From: an uncultured Bacilli bacterium
Lineage (GTDB): Bacteria; Bacillota_I; Bacilli_A; RF39; UBA660
Assembly (NCBI GenBank): GCA_910587065.1
Contig: CAJUMA010000003.1
Span: 1 to 64,000, forward strand
Direction of reading: 5' to 3'
Length of the DNA: 64,000 nucleotides
This document shows, piece by piece, positions 1 through 9,136 of the stretch; position 1 is the stretch's first letter, and every line of letters starts with the position of its first letter. The position numbers and the translations under genes are program-made. The notes beneath the pieces were generated by a model, which did no database searches, had not been told where the DNA came from, and worked only from the letters and a program-made list of their open reading frames with translations.

Positions 1-405
1 GGTCAATACTTAAGTGGTGCTCAAACCATAAAAGGAGATGCAAACTTAGTTGCTGGAAATATAGTTAAAGGAAAAACAATCTTTGGAGTAACGGGAACTT
101 ATACGAGCTCAGATGATTACCTAATTATGTTTTCAGTAGCCCAAAATAGTACATTTTGGTGGACAGCTACTAAAACAATTACCAAATTAATTATTGTTAC
201 AAACGATGCACGAACAAATGGTGATAATGCAAGAATTAAAATAAATGGAATACTAGCGAATGTAAGTTCCACTATTGTATCTATTGGAGATAGCGGAACA
301 AAACAGTTTGGAGTAATCTACGTAAATCAGACTATAGCATCAGGCGATAAAGTATCTTTTACCCCAAAAGGAGGATCTCTTACTCACTACGCTCTTTTTG
401 GATAA
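1..405 (+). CDS. C-terminal end of a surface or tail-fibre-like protein (partial)
   Basis: The reading frame is open from the first base, so the gene starts upstream of the window. The visible part is about 134 residues. It begins with a repeat of the type ANLVAGNIVKG..IFGVTGTY, a motif I associate with phage-tail-like and surface proteins of gut Bacillota, followed by a small domain rich in beta-prone residues ending in HYALFG. No anchor or membrane segment is visible at the C-terminus. It lies on the same strand as pilC, but a promoter and an opposite-strand gene separate them, so it is probably not in the pilus operon. A role as adhesin tip or fibre is inference. Confidence 0.6.
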   Translation, partial: GQYLSGAQTIKGDANLVAGNIVKGKTIFGVTGTYTSSDDYLIMFSVAQNSTFWWTATKTITKLIIVTNDARTNGDNARIKINGILANVSSTIVSIGDSGTKQFGVIYVNQTIASGDKVSFTPKGGSLTHYALFG

Positions 406-452
406 TTTATGGAATATTAAAATAAGGTTATTAAAAGATTTTATAATTATTT

Positions 453-686
453 CTATCTAAAAAAGGTTAAAGAATTATTGTTATTATTAATTACTCTAGC
501 TGGCTTATTTCCAGTTGGAGTATTTTTTATTGTTGACTTTTGTGCTATGGGGATATTAGCAGTTTTTAATTTCTTCTGTATAAAATTAAGGGCTGGATTG
601 AATTCCTTAACAAGAGGTAAAGTCTTATTAACAATATTAAGTATTTTCATACCATTTTGTAAAATATAGGGTAAGTTAAAGTTCAT
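453..686 (-). CDS. small conserved-looking protein, possibly YqfQ/VrrA-like
   Basis: 77 residues. The start is supported by an AGGTGAT ribosome site a few bases upstream of ATG on the minus strand. The N-terminal half is an amphipathic stretch (LNIVNKTLPLVKEFNPALNF), followed by a polar linker and an NNNNNSLTFFR tail. This arrangement (helix, basic/Asn linker, short aromatic tail) recalls small YqfQ/VrrA-like proteins of Bacillota, but I cannot confirm the family. A plus-strand frame across the same bases is open but has no ribosome site, so the minus frame is preferred. Function unknown. Confidence 0.5.
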   Translation of the reverse strand: MNFNLPYILQNGMKILNIVNKTLPLVKEFNPALNFIQKKLKTANIPIAQKSTIKNTPTGNKPARVINNNNNSLTFFR

Positions 687-728
687 ATAATCACCTATTA
701 AATTATATGTAATAAATAATAAAAATGT

Positions 729-756
729 TTAACAAATATATAAATTATGTTATAAT
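729..756 (+). promoter_or_regulatory. sigma-A-type promoter for pilC-pilD
   Basis: TTAACA (729-734), 16 bp spacer, TATAAT (751-756), about 45 bp upstream of the probable pilC start. The pilus genes therefore have their own promoter and are not read only from the upstream fibre-like gene. Confidence 0.6.
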
Positions 757-799
757 GTTAGCATAGTGAGATACTAGAAAGAGGGTGTCTAAGATAAAT

Positions 800-2383
800 A
801 TGGGGTTGACAAGTGAAATACAAGGACATAAACAAGATAACTTTTTTCTGTTCTTTCCAGTGTATGTATGTTTAGGTGTATATTATGTTTTAAGAACAAT
901 AGTATCACCAATTTTATGGATATGGAACAAATCTTCAGACACTTTATATAACAGTGTAAATAAAAACATTGAGACTAACAATCTTCGTGGTGCTTATATG
1001 ACTGAGGAAGAAAAAGCCGCAGCCGAAGTTGAAGCGGGCAAGGCTCTTTTAGAAAATAGACCAATAAGAAAAGAAGTTAAAATAAGCGAATCTCTAATAA
1101 AAGCAAGAGAAAATTTAATTAATTCGATAGACGCTGGCGAAGAAATAAGAAATGATCGTCCAGTTACTTATAAATATACAGCATTAGGTCCAGATGGAAA
1201 ACAAATAACAAATATTTTTTATGCATATTCAAAAGTTGAAGTTTATACATTCTTAGAAAATGAAGGATATAAAGTATTCAAAATCGAAACATCTGACATG
1301 ATAGAAAGAATGTATGGTTCATCATCATTCTTTGGTAAAAGAAAAATAAAAACAAAAAATATTGTCTTTTGGTTACAACAATTATCAACATATTTAAAAT
1401 CAGGTATACCTTTAACAGATTCAATGCGTATATTGAGTAAGCAAATGGGAAAGAACCGTAATATTAAAAGAACTTTTGATTCAGTTGTTTACAATTTGAC
1501 TTTAGGGGAGAGTTTTTCCGGAAGTATGGAAAAACAAGGAGACGCTTTTCCACCATTACTTATAAACATGGTAAAATCAGCTGAGGCAACAGGAGACTTA
1601 GAAGGCACTTTAGATGAGATGGCTGATTATTATAAAGCTACAGAGACAACAAGAAAAGAAATGATTAGTGCTTTAACGTATCCATGCATAGTTATTGTTT
1701 TTTCCATAGCAGTAGTAATATTCATTTTACTGTATTTAATTCCACAATTTGTTAGTATTTATGAAACAGCAGGAGTTACATTAAATCCTATCACGGCATT
1801 TATAATAGTCGCAAGTGAATTTCTACAAGATAATTTATTATATATTCTTATAGTTGTTGGTATATTTATTGCTGTAATTATATTACTTTATAAAAATGTT
1901 AAGGCATTCAAATATTTTATGCAAACAATTATTATGCGATTGCCTGTAATTGGTAATATAATAATCTACAAAGAAATGATGATATTTACAAAAACTTTCT
2001 CAAGTTTATTGAGAAATAATGTCTTCATTACAGATTCAATGGATATCTTAGGAAAAATAACATCAAATGAGATATATCGTGAAATAATGGTAAACACTAT
2101 TAACTATATTGGACGTGGAGAAAAAATATCATCCGCATTCCAAGGACACTGGGCAATACCTGAGGTAGCTTACTACATGATGGTAACAGGCGAATCGACA
2201 GGGGAACTTGCAGAAATGATGGGTAAAGTATCCGACTATTATGCAGAACAACACAAAATGATAGTTGACTCACTTAAGACTTTAATTGAACCAGTTTTAA
2301 TTGTTTTCTTAGCAGTTGTAGTTGGTGGAATAATGATTGCTGTTATTGTACCAATGTTCAGTCTTTATCAAGAGATACTTTAA
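800..2383 (+). CDS. pilC: type IV pilus / type II secretion inner-membrane platform protein PilC
   Basis: Polytopic inner-membrane protein that anchors the assembly ATPase and organises pilin polymerisation. The N-terminal YKYTALGPDGKQ segment is the typical PilC/GspF opening. Two T2SSF-type helical domains follow (roughly residues 190-310 and 390-515), each ending in membrane helices (about 305-330, 350-370 and 495-520). An extra hydrophobic segment precedes the first domain (FFLFFPVYVCLGVYYV), which is unusual. A GTG at 785 is in frame but abuts the GAGGG ribosome site, so ATG 800 is preferred. No PilB or PilT ATPase and no pilin is visible next to it; pilD follows 22 bp after the stop. Family assignment is firm; the start is less so. 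Confidence 0.9.
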   Translation: MGLTSEIQGHKQDNFFLFFPVYVCLGVYYVLRTIVSPILWIWNKSSDTLYNSVNKNIETNNLRGAYMTEEEKAAAEVEAGKALLENRPIRKEVKISESLIKARENLINSIDAGEEIRNDRPVTYKYTALGPDGKQITNIFYAYSKVEVYTFLENEGYKVFKIETSDMIERMYGSSSFFGKRKIKTKNIVFWLQQLSTYLKSGIPLTDSMRILSKQMGKNRNIKRTFDSVVYNLTLGESFSGSMEKQGDAFPPLLINMVKSAEATGDLEGTLDEMADYYKATETTRKEMISALTYPCIVIVFSIAVVIFILLYLIPQFVSIYETAGVTLNPITAFIIVASEFLQDNLLYILIVVGIFIAVIILLYKNVKAFKYFMQTIIMRLPVIGNIIIYKEMMIFTKTFSSLLRNNVFITDSMDILGKITSNEIYREIMVNTINYIGRGEKISSAFQGHWAIPEVAYYMMVTGESTGELAEMMGKVSDYYAEQHKMIVDSLKTLIEPVLIVFLAVVVGGIMIAVIVPMFSLYQEIL

Positions 2384-2405
2384 TCATAAAATTGGAGGTA
2401 ACACC

Positions 2406-3170
2406 ATGGAGCTAATTTATGTTTGTTTATTTATTACTGGATTAGTATTTGGCTCATTTTTCAATGTCGTTGGGCTAAGGCTACCAAAAAACGAATCAAT
2501 ATTATTTCCTCGCTCCCATTGTGTTAATTGTAACCACGAATTAAACTGGTATGAATTAATACCAGTTTTTTCTTATATATTTTTGCAAGGAAAATGCAAA
2601 AAGTGCAAAACTAAAATTTCAATACAGTATCCCCTAGTAGAATTCACAACAGCCATACTTTATTGCATGTGTTTTAAACTATTTGGCTTTTCATACGATA
2701 CAATTCTTTCAATTGTTTTAGTATCTATTGTAATGATTACAATAATATCAGACTGTAAATATATGGTTATTTTAGATGAAGTTATAGTTATTGGGGCAAT
2801 ACTATCGCTTATTATAATCTTTTCATCAGGTGGACTTATATTTGCTTTAAGACATGTATTAAGCGGACTACTACTATTCTCAATAATGTTAATTGTTAAA
2901 CTTCTTGGAGATAGCGCTTTTAAACAAGAGTCATTGGGCTGGGGGGATGTGAAACTTACCTTTATAGCTGGAATGCTACTTGGCTTTAAACTAGGCTTAA
3001 TATATATTTTCTTAGGAGCAATAATTGCGCTTCCCTATGCAATATATACAACAATAAAAAATAAAAATGGAATGATACCTTTTGGGCCCTTTCTCGCACT
3101 AAGCATGTTAATAATTTTTTGGAATAGTGTTTCATTTACAAATATTATAAATGCTTTATTAGGAGTTTGA
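2406..3170 (+). CDS. pilD: prepilin peptidase / N-methyltransferase (A24 family)
   Basis: Bifunctional membrane enzyme that cleaves the prepilin leader and methylates the new N-terminus. Two CxxC pairs (CVNC and CKKC) flank the N-terminal methyltransferase region and would bind zinc. The catalytic aspartates sit in SDCKYM and in GWGDVKL (the GxGD motif). About six to eight membrane helices; length (254 aa) is normal. GGAGG lies 8 bp before ATG 2406, which fixes the start; an open frame runs further upstream inside pilC but lacks a ribosome site. With pilC it forms a minimal pilus-assembly pair. Confidence 0.92.
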   Translation: MELIYVCLFITGLVFGSFFNVVGLRLPKNESILFPRSHCVNCNHELNWYELIPVFSYIFLQGKCKKCKTKISIQYPLVEFTTAILYCMCFKLFGFSYDTILSIVLVSIVMITIISDCKYMVILDEVIVIGAILSLIIIFSSGGLIFALRHVLSGLLLFSIMLIVKLLGDSAFKQESLGWGDVKLTFIAGMLLGFKLGLIYIFLGAIIALPYAIYTTIKNKNGMIPFGPFLALSMLIIFWNSVSFTNIINALLGV

Positions 3171-3171
3171 T

Positions 3172-4761
3172 ATGAAGAAAAAAATATTATTAATAATTAT
3201 TAGTTTTTTTGCTTTCTCACCTAATGTTTTAGCTTTATCTAAAATAAATAGAATGGATATAGATATTAATATAGGGGATGATGGTATAGCCAAGATAACT
3301 GAAGATTGGCAAATAAGTGAAGGAAACAATAATACTTACGAAAAAAACTTTTATGATGTCAAAGATGTAATTATAACTGATGTTACTTTAACGGACTTTT
3401 CAGGATCAAGTTATCAATATTTAGAGAAATATAATAAAGATAGAAACCTTATATATAATTATAAAGACTCAGGAAAGAAAAAAATAATTAGAATTAATAC
3501 AAATAATAAAAATACAACTTTAAGACTAGAGTATAAAGTAAAAGGCATAATTACCAAGTATAAAGATGTATACGCGATAAATTGGGAATTACTTGCAGCA
3601 AATAATTTACTAGATGTTGGAATTTTAAATGCCTATATCTCTGGACCAGTTGAATTTAATGAGACTAACATGGCCTTATATGCAATAGGAAATAACATTT
3701 CTTGTGAGTTTGAAAATGGCAAAATCCATGTCTTTGCATCAAATATTGCAAGAAAAACAAAAATAAAAATAATGGCTTCACTTGCTGATTATGAATTTGA
3801 AAATTACTTAACAAATGATAAAAGTTTTCAAGAGTATTATGATGAATATAAGGCAAGAACACCTTTTCATGTATATGTTGAGGAAATACTTGATAATATA
3901 TTAATGACAATTATAGTTTTATTGGCTATTCTAGCCAGTATCGGTTTTATAATATATAAACTTATAAAAAAAGACAAAGTTAATTCAGACTATAAAAATA
4001 TAAAATCATATAAAAAAAATATTTTCGTAACCAATTTGCAAGAATCTTTATATAATGATATCGTACCATGTGAAAGTGATATTTATAAAATTTATTTTAT
4101 TGCAAATTATTACAGCATAATTAAACATCGTTCATCATTAGTTGGAGCATTTATATTTAAGTGTATATTAGAGGGCAAAGCAACAATTGAAAGTGATGAT
4201 TCAAAGTTTTATTTGCGACTATTTGAAAATGTTAGTTTTTCAAATCCTTTAGATAAAGAAATGTATAATATTTTAGTTGCCTCCTCTAGTAATTTAATTC
4301 TTGATAATACCAAATTAATTAGGTATGCAACAGAACACCCTGAAGAAATTATTGATTGGTATGATAAAGTAGTAAAAGTTTCAATAAAAGATGAATATAT
4401 AAAAAGAAATGTAGAAGTTAAAAAGAATAATATTATATTAAATAAAGTTATATTTAATGAAGCAGAGAAAATTCAAGGATTTAAAAAGTATTTACTTAAT
4501 TTTAATCAAGTTCCAAGGAGTACTGAATTAACAGAAGACATATATAAAAATTCTTTAATATCATCAGTACTTCTTAGAGTGGATGAGAATCTATATAAAG
4601 AACTATTAAGAAAGAATCCAGATAACGCAGGTGCTTTAATGTTAGAGAAATTCTCCAAAATAAAATATTTATATAATAATATTTATTCAATAAGTATTGA
4701 AGAATTTAAAAAAGATAAGCATAATAAAAGAGAAAAAAATAGATATAATCCAAGAAGATAA
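3172..4761 (+). CDS. DUF2207-like membrane protein
   Basis: 529 residues. A signal peptide (about 1-22) is followed by an extracytoplasmic beta-rich domain beginning with KINRMDIDINIGDDGIAKIT, the usual opening of DUF2207 proteins. A single membrane helix lies near residues 243-265. The large cytoplasmic C-terminal region is Lys/Asn-rich and helical, without recognisable motifs. Most DUF2207 proteins have several C-terminal helices, so this is a variant. The start codon follows the pilD stop by one base, with AGGAG inside the end of pilD, suggesting translational coupling. Function unknown; a link to the pilus is only suggested by position. Confidence 0.65.
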   Translation: MKKKILLIIISFFAFSPNVLALSKINRMDIDINIGDDGIAKITEDWQISEGNNNTYEKNFYDVKDVIITDVTLTDFSGSSYQYLEKYNKDRNLIYNYKDSGKKKIIRINTNNKNTTLRLEYKVKGIITKYKDVYAINWELLAANNLLDVGILNAYISGPVEFNETNMALYAIGNNISCEFENGKIHVFASNIARKTKIKIMASLADYEFENYLTNDKSFQEYYDEYKARTPFHVYVEEILDNILMTIIVLLAILASIGFIIYKLIKKDKVNSDYKNIKSYKKNIFVTNLQESLYNDIVPCESDIYKIYFIANYYSIIKHRSSLVGAFIFKCILEGKATIESDDSKFYLRLFENVSFSNPLDKEMYNILVASSSNLILDNTKLIRYATEHPEEIIDWYDKVVKVSIKDEYIKRNVEVKKNNIILNKVIFNEAEKIQGFKKYLLNFNQVPRSTELTEDIYKNSLISSVLLRVDENLYKELLRKNPDNAGALMLEKFSKIKYLYNNIYSISIEEFKKDKHNKREKNRYNPRR

Positions 4762-4778
4762 ATTTTATCTTCTTTTTT
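4753..4778 (+). terminator. intrinsic terminator after the pilC-pilD operon
   Basis: Inverted repeat AGAAGATAAA / TTTATCTTCT (4753-4762 with 4764-4773) running into a T tract. It overlaps the stop codon of the DUF2207 gene. Confidence 0.7.
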
Positions 4779-4838
4779 AATTAAAGCGTTTAAGCAATTA
4801 CATATTAAAAGAATAGTATAAAATAGGAGGTGATAAAA

Positions 4839-5657
4839 GTGTTAAGAGGTATTGATGTTTCCTCATATCAAAGAAAAATTGATTGGACAAAAGTAAAACC
4901 TTATATTGATTTTGCTATAATTAGATGTGGTTATGGAAATGATTTAAGGCGCCAAGATGATATTTATTTTGAAAGAAATGCAACTATGTGTAAAGAACTA
5001 AATATTCCTTTTGGGGTGTATCTTTATAGTTATGCAACTAACTTAGATGAAGCAAGAAGTGAAGTAGAGCATACATTAAGATTAATTAAAGATAAAAAGT
5101 TAGAGTATCCAGTATTTTTAGACGTCGAATCCAAAAGGCAATTAAGTTTAAGAAAAGACGATTTAGTAGAAATTGTAAAATATTATTGTGAAGAAATGGA
5201 AAGAAATGGTTATTATGTAGGTATTTATGCTAGTCTTAATACATTTAGAAATAATCTTGACTCAGGGGAGTTAGATTCATTTGATAAATGGGTAGCTGAA
5301 TGGAATGACAAATTTACTTATAAAGGTCAAGCAGGAATGTGGCAAAGAACTTCATACGAAGAATTAGATGGTATAAGAGGAAGAGTTGATGGAGATGTTG
5401 CATTCTATGATTATCCTAAAATTATAAGAAATGCTAAATTAAATCATTTAGAAGATACAGTCTTAAAATATAAAGTAGGCGACATAGTTTATGTAAGTGG
5501 GGAAATTTACAGCACAAGCAATGCAGATTCTGTTATTAAATCAGTTTGTGATGAAGAATTTCGAATTGAAAGCGTGGAAGAAGATGCAAAAGCTCCTTAT
5601 AAAATTAGCGAAGGCTATGTAAGTTCGTCAGAAGTTTACAAAAAAGATATACAATAA
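4839..5657 (+). CDS. GH25 muramidase (lysozyme) with C-terminal SH3-like domain
   Basis: Cleaves the MurNAc-GlcNAc bond of peptidoglycan. The fold opens with GIDVSSYQ (Asp6) and carries the catalytic pair in PVFLDVES (Asp95, Glu97); WQRTSYEELDGI near residue 170 is the usual GH25 tail motif. Residues from about 212 (YKVGDIVYV to GYVSSSEVY) look like an SH3-type wall-binding domain. No signal peptide is visible, so export would need a holin-like or lytic route, or the enzyme stays inside. AGGAGG at 4825-4830 is well spaced for GTG 4839; an in-frame GTG at 4830 overlaps that site and is rejected. No other phage genes surround it. Confidence 0.88.
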   Translation: MLRGIDVSSYQRKIDWTKVKPYIDFAIIRCGYGNDLRRQDDIYFERNATMCKELNIPFGVYLYSYATNLDEARSEVEHTLRLIKDKKLEYPVFLDVESKRQLSLRKDDLVEIVKYYCEEMERNGYYVGIYASLNTFRNNLDSGELDSFDKWVAEWNDKFTYKGQAGMWQRTSYEELDGIRGRVDGDVAFYDYPKIIRNAKLNHLEDTVLKYKVGDIVYVSGEIYSTSNADSVIKSVCDEEFRIESVEEDAKAPYKISEGYVSSSEVYKKDIQ

Positions 5658-5713
5658 AGTTAAAAAGTGTTATCATATAAAGCAAGAATTAATTTTTGAA
5701 AGGAATAAACAAC

Positions 5714-6607
5714 ATGGTAATTACGCCAATTCAAATAACGCATGAAGAATTTTTAAAAATGTTAAAACATGAAATAGGTCATGGAACAGACGGAACCATA
5801 TGTAAGTATGATTTTAATTATTTAGTAAAAGTCTACCACAGTAGAATATTTAAAATATTAGATGATTTAGAAAAACAAAATGACGATGATATTAAAATAT
5901 ATCGTATGGGTAGTGGAAATGATAAAAATGAAGTTCCTATTACTGCTTATTTTTATAATGAAGAAAATAAAGAACACTTGAAAATGCAATCAAAAGATTC
6001 AATATATTATGCGATTGAGAAACAAAAGAGTATTTCACGAACTGAGTTACCTAAAAATATAGTATATATAGATAACATATTTGCCGGCTGTCTTCTTAAA
6101 AGACAACATGGTATTGGCATTCATAAATTAACAGGATTTCCTCTAGAATATAGAAAAGCTATAATACAAGAAGTTTTAATATCCGTAAGAGAATTACTTG
6201 AAAATAATATTTATCCATATGACATACACAATTCAAAGTTTGCAAAAGACGCTGTTATAACAAAAGGAGATGGAACAATTGAACAGGTTGGGCATTCTCA
6301 TATACTTGTAAATCCTTTTACTCTTAAAACAAGAATAATTGATCTTGATGGTAGCTCCGCTGTTTACACAACACACTATAATGAAAACTTCGAAAAAGAA
6401 GTATTTATGAGTTTATGTATACTATTAATTGAATTCTTACTTCAAATAGATCCAAGTGAAATAAGAGACTATGAATCAGAGATTGAAACTGTAGCTTACT
6501 ATCTAGAAGTTGCCAGAATAAAAAGTGAATATATTGAACCTCTTTCAAGACTTGACTTAAATATTGATGAAATTGAAGATATTGTAAAAAACTACACACT
6601 TAAATAA
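5714..6607 (+). CDS. divergent protein-kinase-like protein
   Basis: 297 residues. The order of motifs matches a small kinase fold. There is a Gly-rich loop GHGTDGTICKY (about 22-32), a candidate ATP-binding Lys39 in YLVKV, and a catalytic-loop-like segment NIYPYDIHNSKFA (Asp170, Asn173). A metal-binding-like RIIDLDGSS follows (Asp210 or Asp212). A helical C-terminal lobe follows. The classical HRD and DFG motifs are not present, so activity is uncertain. GAAAGGA before ATG 5714 fixes the start; an upstream in-frame TTG is unlikely. The gene overlaps the convergent membrane gene by 8 bp. A second protein with the same motif layout is at 29540-30811. Substrate unknown. Confidence 0.6.
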   Translation: MVITPIQITHEEFLKMLKHEIGHGTDGTICKYDFNYLVKVYHSRIFKILDDLEKQNDDDIKIYRMGSGNDKNEVPITAYFYNEENKEHLKMQSKDSIYYAIEKQKSISRTELPKNIVYIDNIFAGCLLKRQHGIGIHKLTGFPLEYRKAIIQEVLISVRELLENNIYPYDIHNSKFAKDAVITKGDGTIEQVGHSHILVNPFTLKTRIIDLDGSSAVYTTHYNENFEKEVFMSLCILLIEFLLQIDPSEIRDYESEIETVAYYLEVARIKSEYIEPLSRLDLNIDEIEDIVKNYTLK

Positions 6608-7118
6608 AACCACGAAACTTTAAAGTTTGTAGTATCGTTACTATATTATCAGCAATAAAGATTATTAATAAACTAATACTGACAAATTTAGGTATTTTAT
6701 TAACCAGTTTGTCAGTATATTTTTTTATAAATAATAAATAAAGAAACGAAAAGCATACCCAACCAAAAGAAGTTGGAAGAGATATGTATTTACCTATATG
6801 CAAAGGAATTCCTTTATAAGACCATAAAGAGTAACCAAATAAACCTTCTAGAAGTAATCCACCAATTAATTCGAGGATTGATAATACAAGAAAAAGAGCA
6901 ATTATGAGTATTAGCACCTGTAAATGCTTACTTATTTTCTTGCGTTTAACAAAGTTACTTAACAATATTGTAATAATTACTCCAGTGCCATAAAAAGGCG
7001 TCCAAAATAGATGCAAAAAACCACTTTGATTATGCATTCCTAAAATAGAAAACATAAGTGTTTCCAAGAAAAAACCAAAAATTGAAAATAGAAAAAAGTT
7101 ATTTAAATAATAAAACAT
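6600..7118 (-). CDS. CmpB-type (putative ABC transporter type IV) membrane protein
   Basis: 172 residues with about five membrane helices. The conserved segment LWSYKGIPLHIGKYISLPTSF matches the W-(D/S)Y-xxxPxNxxGxIxLxxSxxWG pattern of the PF06541 family of small integral membrane proteins. Members are annotated as ABC-transporter type IV but have no proven activity. The start is placed at ATG 7118 because AGGTGA lies just upstream on the minus strand; a GTG three codons earlier is in frame. Convergent with, and overlapping by 8 bp, the kinase-like gene. Confidence 0.65.
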   Translation of the reverse strand: MFYYLNNFFLFSIFGFFLETLMFSILGMHNQSGFLHLFWTPFYGTGVIITILLSNFVKRKKISKHLQVLILIIALFLVLSILELIGGLLLEGLFGYSLWSYKGIPLHIGKYISLPTSFGWVCFSFLYLLFIKKYTDKLVNKIPKFVSISLLIIFIADNIVTILQTLKFRGFI

Positions 7119-7170
7119 AAAGTTCACCTAGTATTAGTTTTTGTATATTTACCACGCAATATACATAAAT

Positions 7171-7198
7171 TTGCCAAAATATATATTTATGCTATAAT
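7171..7198 (+). promoter_or_regulatory. extended -10 sigma-A promoter
   Basis: TTGCCA (7171-7176), 16 bp spacer, TGC-TATAAT (-10 at 7193-7198), about 38 bp before the 608-residue gene. Confidence 0.7.
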
Positions 7199-7235
7199 AT
7201 TAAACAAAAAATGAAATAAGAAGGGATTCAAAAAC

Positions 7236-9062
7236 ATGAAAGTAAAAAAGATAAATGAATATTCAAATGAAGAATTAAAAGAATTACTAAGTTATTGGTT
7301 TAATAATTTTCAAAAAAAAGTATACACTTTAGAAGAATTGGAGAAATTTAAAAGTATGGTTGATAAAAATCCTAGAAGTGTTTTAAATACAGCTGTTATT
7401 TTATACAATAATGGTGATGGTGCAACACCCGTACTTGATGGTATAAGAGGGGATACTAAAAAAATAGAAGAGTCTATTGCTAAGTGGAAAAAATTAAAAC
7501 CAACACAAATGTTAAAGGTAACTAATGAATTTATCGGGGAAATAGTTGAAAGTTATAATAATCCTGAAGAAAATTTAATGTCTGGTGAAGATTTTATTAG
7601 TGAACTTGTAAGTATACTAGGAAAAACTGAAGACGTCCAAGTAATTGATCTTACGGAGTTTTTTAAACCTCAAACTGATGACTCTATTGACTTTATGGAA
7701 TTGGAAAGAATACTTGAGGATTCACTATTTAAGGATGATGAAATTGTAGATGGTGTACCTACAAGTAATTTTGTAAAAGCAAAAGGGTTAGACAGTGAAA
7801 TAATTTTCTCTGCAAAAAAATTAAATAAACATAAAGATAAAATAAAAGAATTTATTGATAAGTTACCATCTCTTACTAAACCACGTTCGTTTCTTGAGTT
7901 AGCTGTAACGAAAGACGGATATAGATGGGCAATAACGCAAGAACAAGTTGAACTTTTAGTAACTCTAGGAATAGCTTGTGGTTATTTAACTCAAAGTGAA
8001 GTAAAAGATAACATTCCTTATTATAAAGCAAGTAAAAAAAGAGTAAATAAAGTCGTTGGAGAACCAAAAGAAAACTTTAGATGTTTTAAAAATATACTAG
8101 AAAAAGAGAAAAAGCGTAAATTGAGTAGAAAAGAAATAGTTGAAGCAGCAATTGAGCATTCGACAGATGAAACGCAAAGAATATTAGAATTATTAGGCTA
8201 TAAAATTGAATTTGATAATGATGCAGTATTTTTTCATAAATTAGATGAAGATATTATTTTAGAAGCTAATATAAAAATAAAGCATAATTTAGTAGAGATA
8301 TTAGCTGAAATAGGTGATTTTTATGTTTCTTATTCTATAAGACTTGATGGTTTTATAGATGATGAGCTTCTTATTTACGATAGAATAAGAGTCAACACAA
8401 TAAATAAAGAGAAAACTGATGGTGAATACTTTAGTATTGCCTTTGGAAATAGCGATACTGAACCTAAAAAAGCTTATGGAATGGAAATAGATTATGTTAA
8501 TCCTAAAGAAAAACAAAAACATTGTGTATTTAGTGCCAGTAAAAACCAAGTATTTGTTGAAACTGAAGCAGAATATGACGAAGATGCTAAAGATAATACA
8601 ATAAGACGTTTTTCTTATACAGACCCAACAAAAGAAAGTGGAGTTCCAACAATTCTTTTAGTTTCTGAAGAATATAACGGGGAAGGATTTGAAGTGAATA
8701 TCAGCAAAGTAGATGATAACTATATTCATATGTATAGTTCTAATTCTAATAGAAATAAATTAGGAATTGTTGATAATAGTTTCAAAGTAAAAGATACCGA
8801 AAGTGCACGAGATTTATCACTTAAATATGCTAGTACATCAAGAGTAAAAAATTTATATGACCATGTTATTTCAGTAATAGATAGTCACTTACCTGGTGCA
8901 AAGAATTTCGTTAACGAATGTATTCCTTTTAGTTCATATGTTGAAGAAATTATGAAGTGTGAACCTGATAAAGACTATGAGGAATTTATAAATAAATGCA
9001 AAATTAAAGAAGCTAATTTTCCAGGAGAAAGTGAAGGACCTAAGAGAAGAAAGAAGATGTAA
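7236..9062 (+). CDS. uncharacterised 608-residue cytoplasmic protein
   Basis: No signal peptide or membrane helix. The sequence is highly charged with an acidic centre and a basic C-terminus (GPKRRKKM). The N-terminal 60 residues (NEYSNEELKELLSYWF.., YTLEELEKF) look helical. A central basic helical region (about 270-310, KEKKRKLSRKEIVEAAIEH) could contact nucleic acid, and the C-terminal half alternates beta-prone stretches. I recognise no catalytic motif. Good ribosome site (AAGAAGGG), own promoter and own terminator, so it is a single-gene unit. Confidence 0.75.
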   Translation: MKVKKINEYSNEELKELLSYWFNNFQKKVYTLEELEKFKSMVDKNPRSVLNTAVILYNNGDGATPVLDGIRGDTKKIEESIAKWKKLKPTQMLKVTNEFIGEIVESYNNPEENLMSGEDFISELVSILGKTEDVQVIDLTEFFKPQTDDSIDFMELERILEDSLFKDDEIVDGVPTSNFVKAKGLDSEIIFSAKKLNKHKDKIKEFIDKLPSLTKPRSFLELAVTKDGYRWAITQEQVELLVTLGIACGYLTQSEVKDNIPYYKASKKRVNKVVGEPKENFRCFKNILEKEKKRKLSRKEIVEAAIEHSTDETQRILELLGYKIEFDNDAVFFHKLDEDIILEANIKIKHNLVEILAEIGDFYVSYSIRLDGFIDDELLIYDRIRVNTINKEKTDGEYFSIAFGNSDTEPKKAYGMEIDYVNPKEKQKHCVFSASKNQVFVETEAEYDEDAKDNTIRRFSYTDPTKESGVPTILLVSEEYNGEGFEVNISKVDDNYIHMYSSNSNRNKLGIVDNSFKVKDTESARDLSLKYASTSRVKNLYDHVISVIDSHLPGAKNFVNECIPFSSYVEEIMKCEPDKDYEEFINKCKIKEANFPGESEGPKRRKKM

Positions 9063-9079
9063 TTATTACATCTCTTTTT
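9055..9079 (+). terminator. intrinsic terminator
   Basis: AGATGTAA / TTACATCT hairpin with a 3-nt loop followed by CTTTTTAT; it overlaps the stop codon of the 608-residue gene. Confidence 0.7.
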
Positions 9080-9136
9080 ATTTATTAATTTAGCCATATA
9101 TGCTATAGTTAATGTAAGAAAATGTGTGAGGTAATA

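Noticed and set aside
4839..5657. Prophage lysis gene
   Set aside because: The muramidase lacks a signal peptide, but no holin, portal, terminase or tail gene is nearby, and the fibre-like fragment at the window start is separated by pilus genes.
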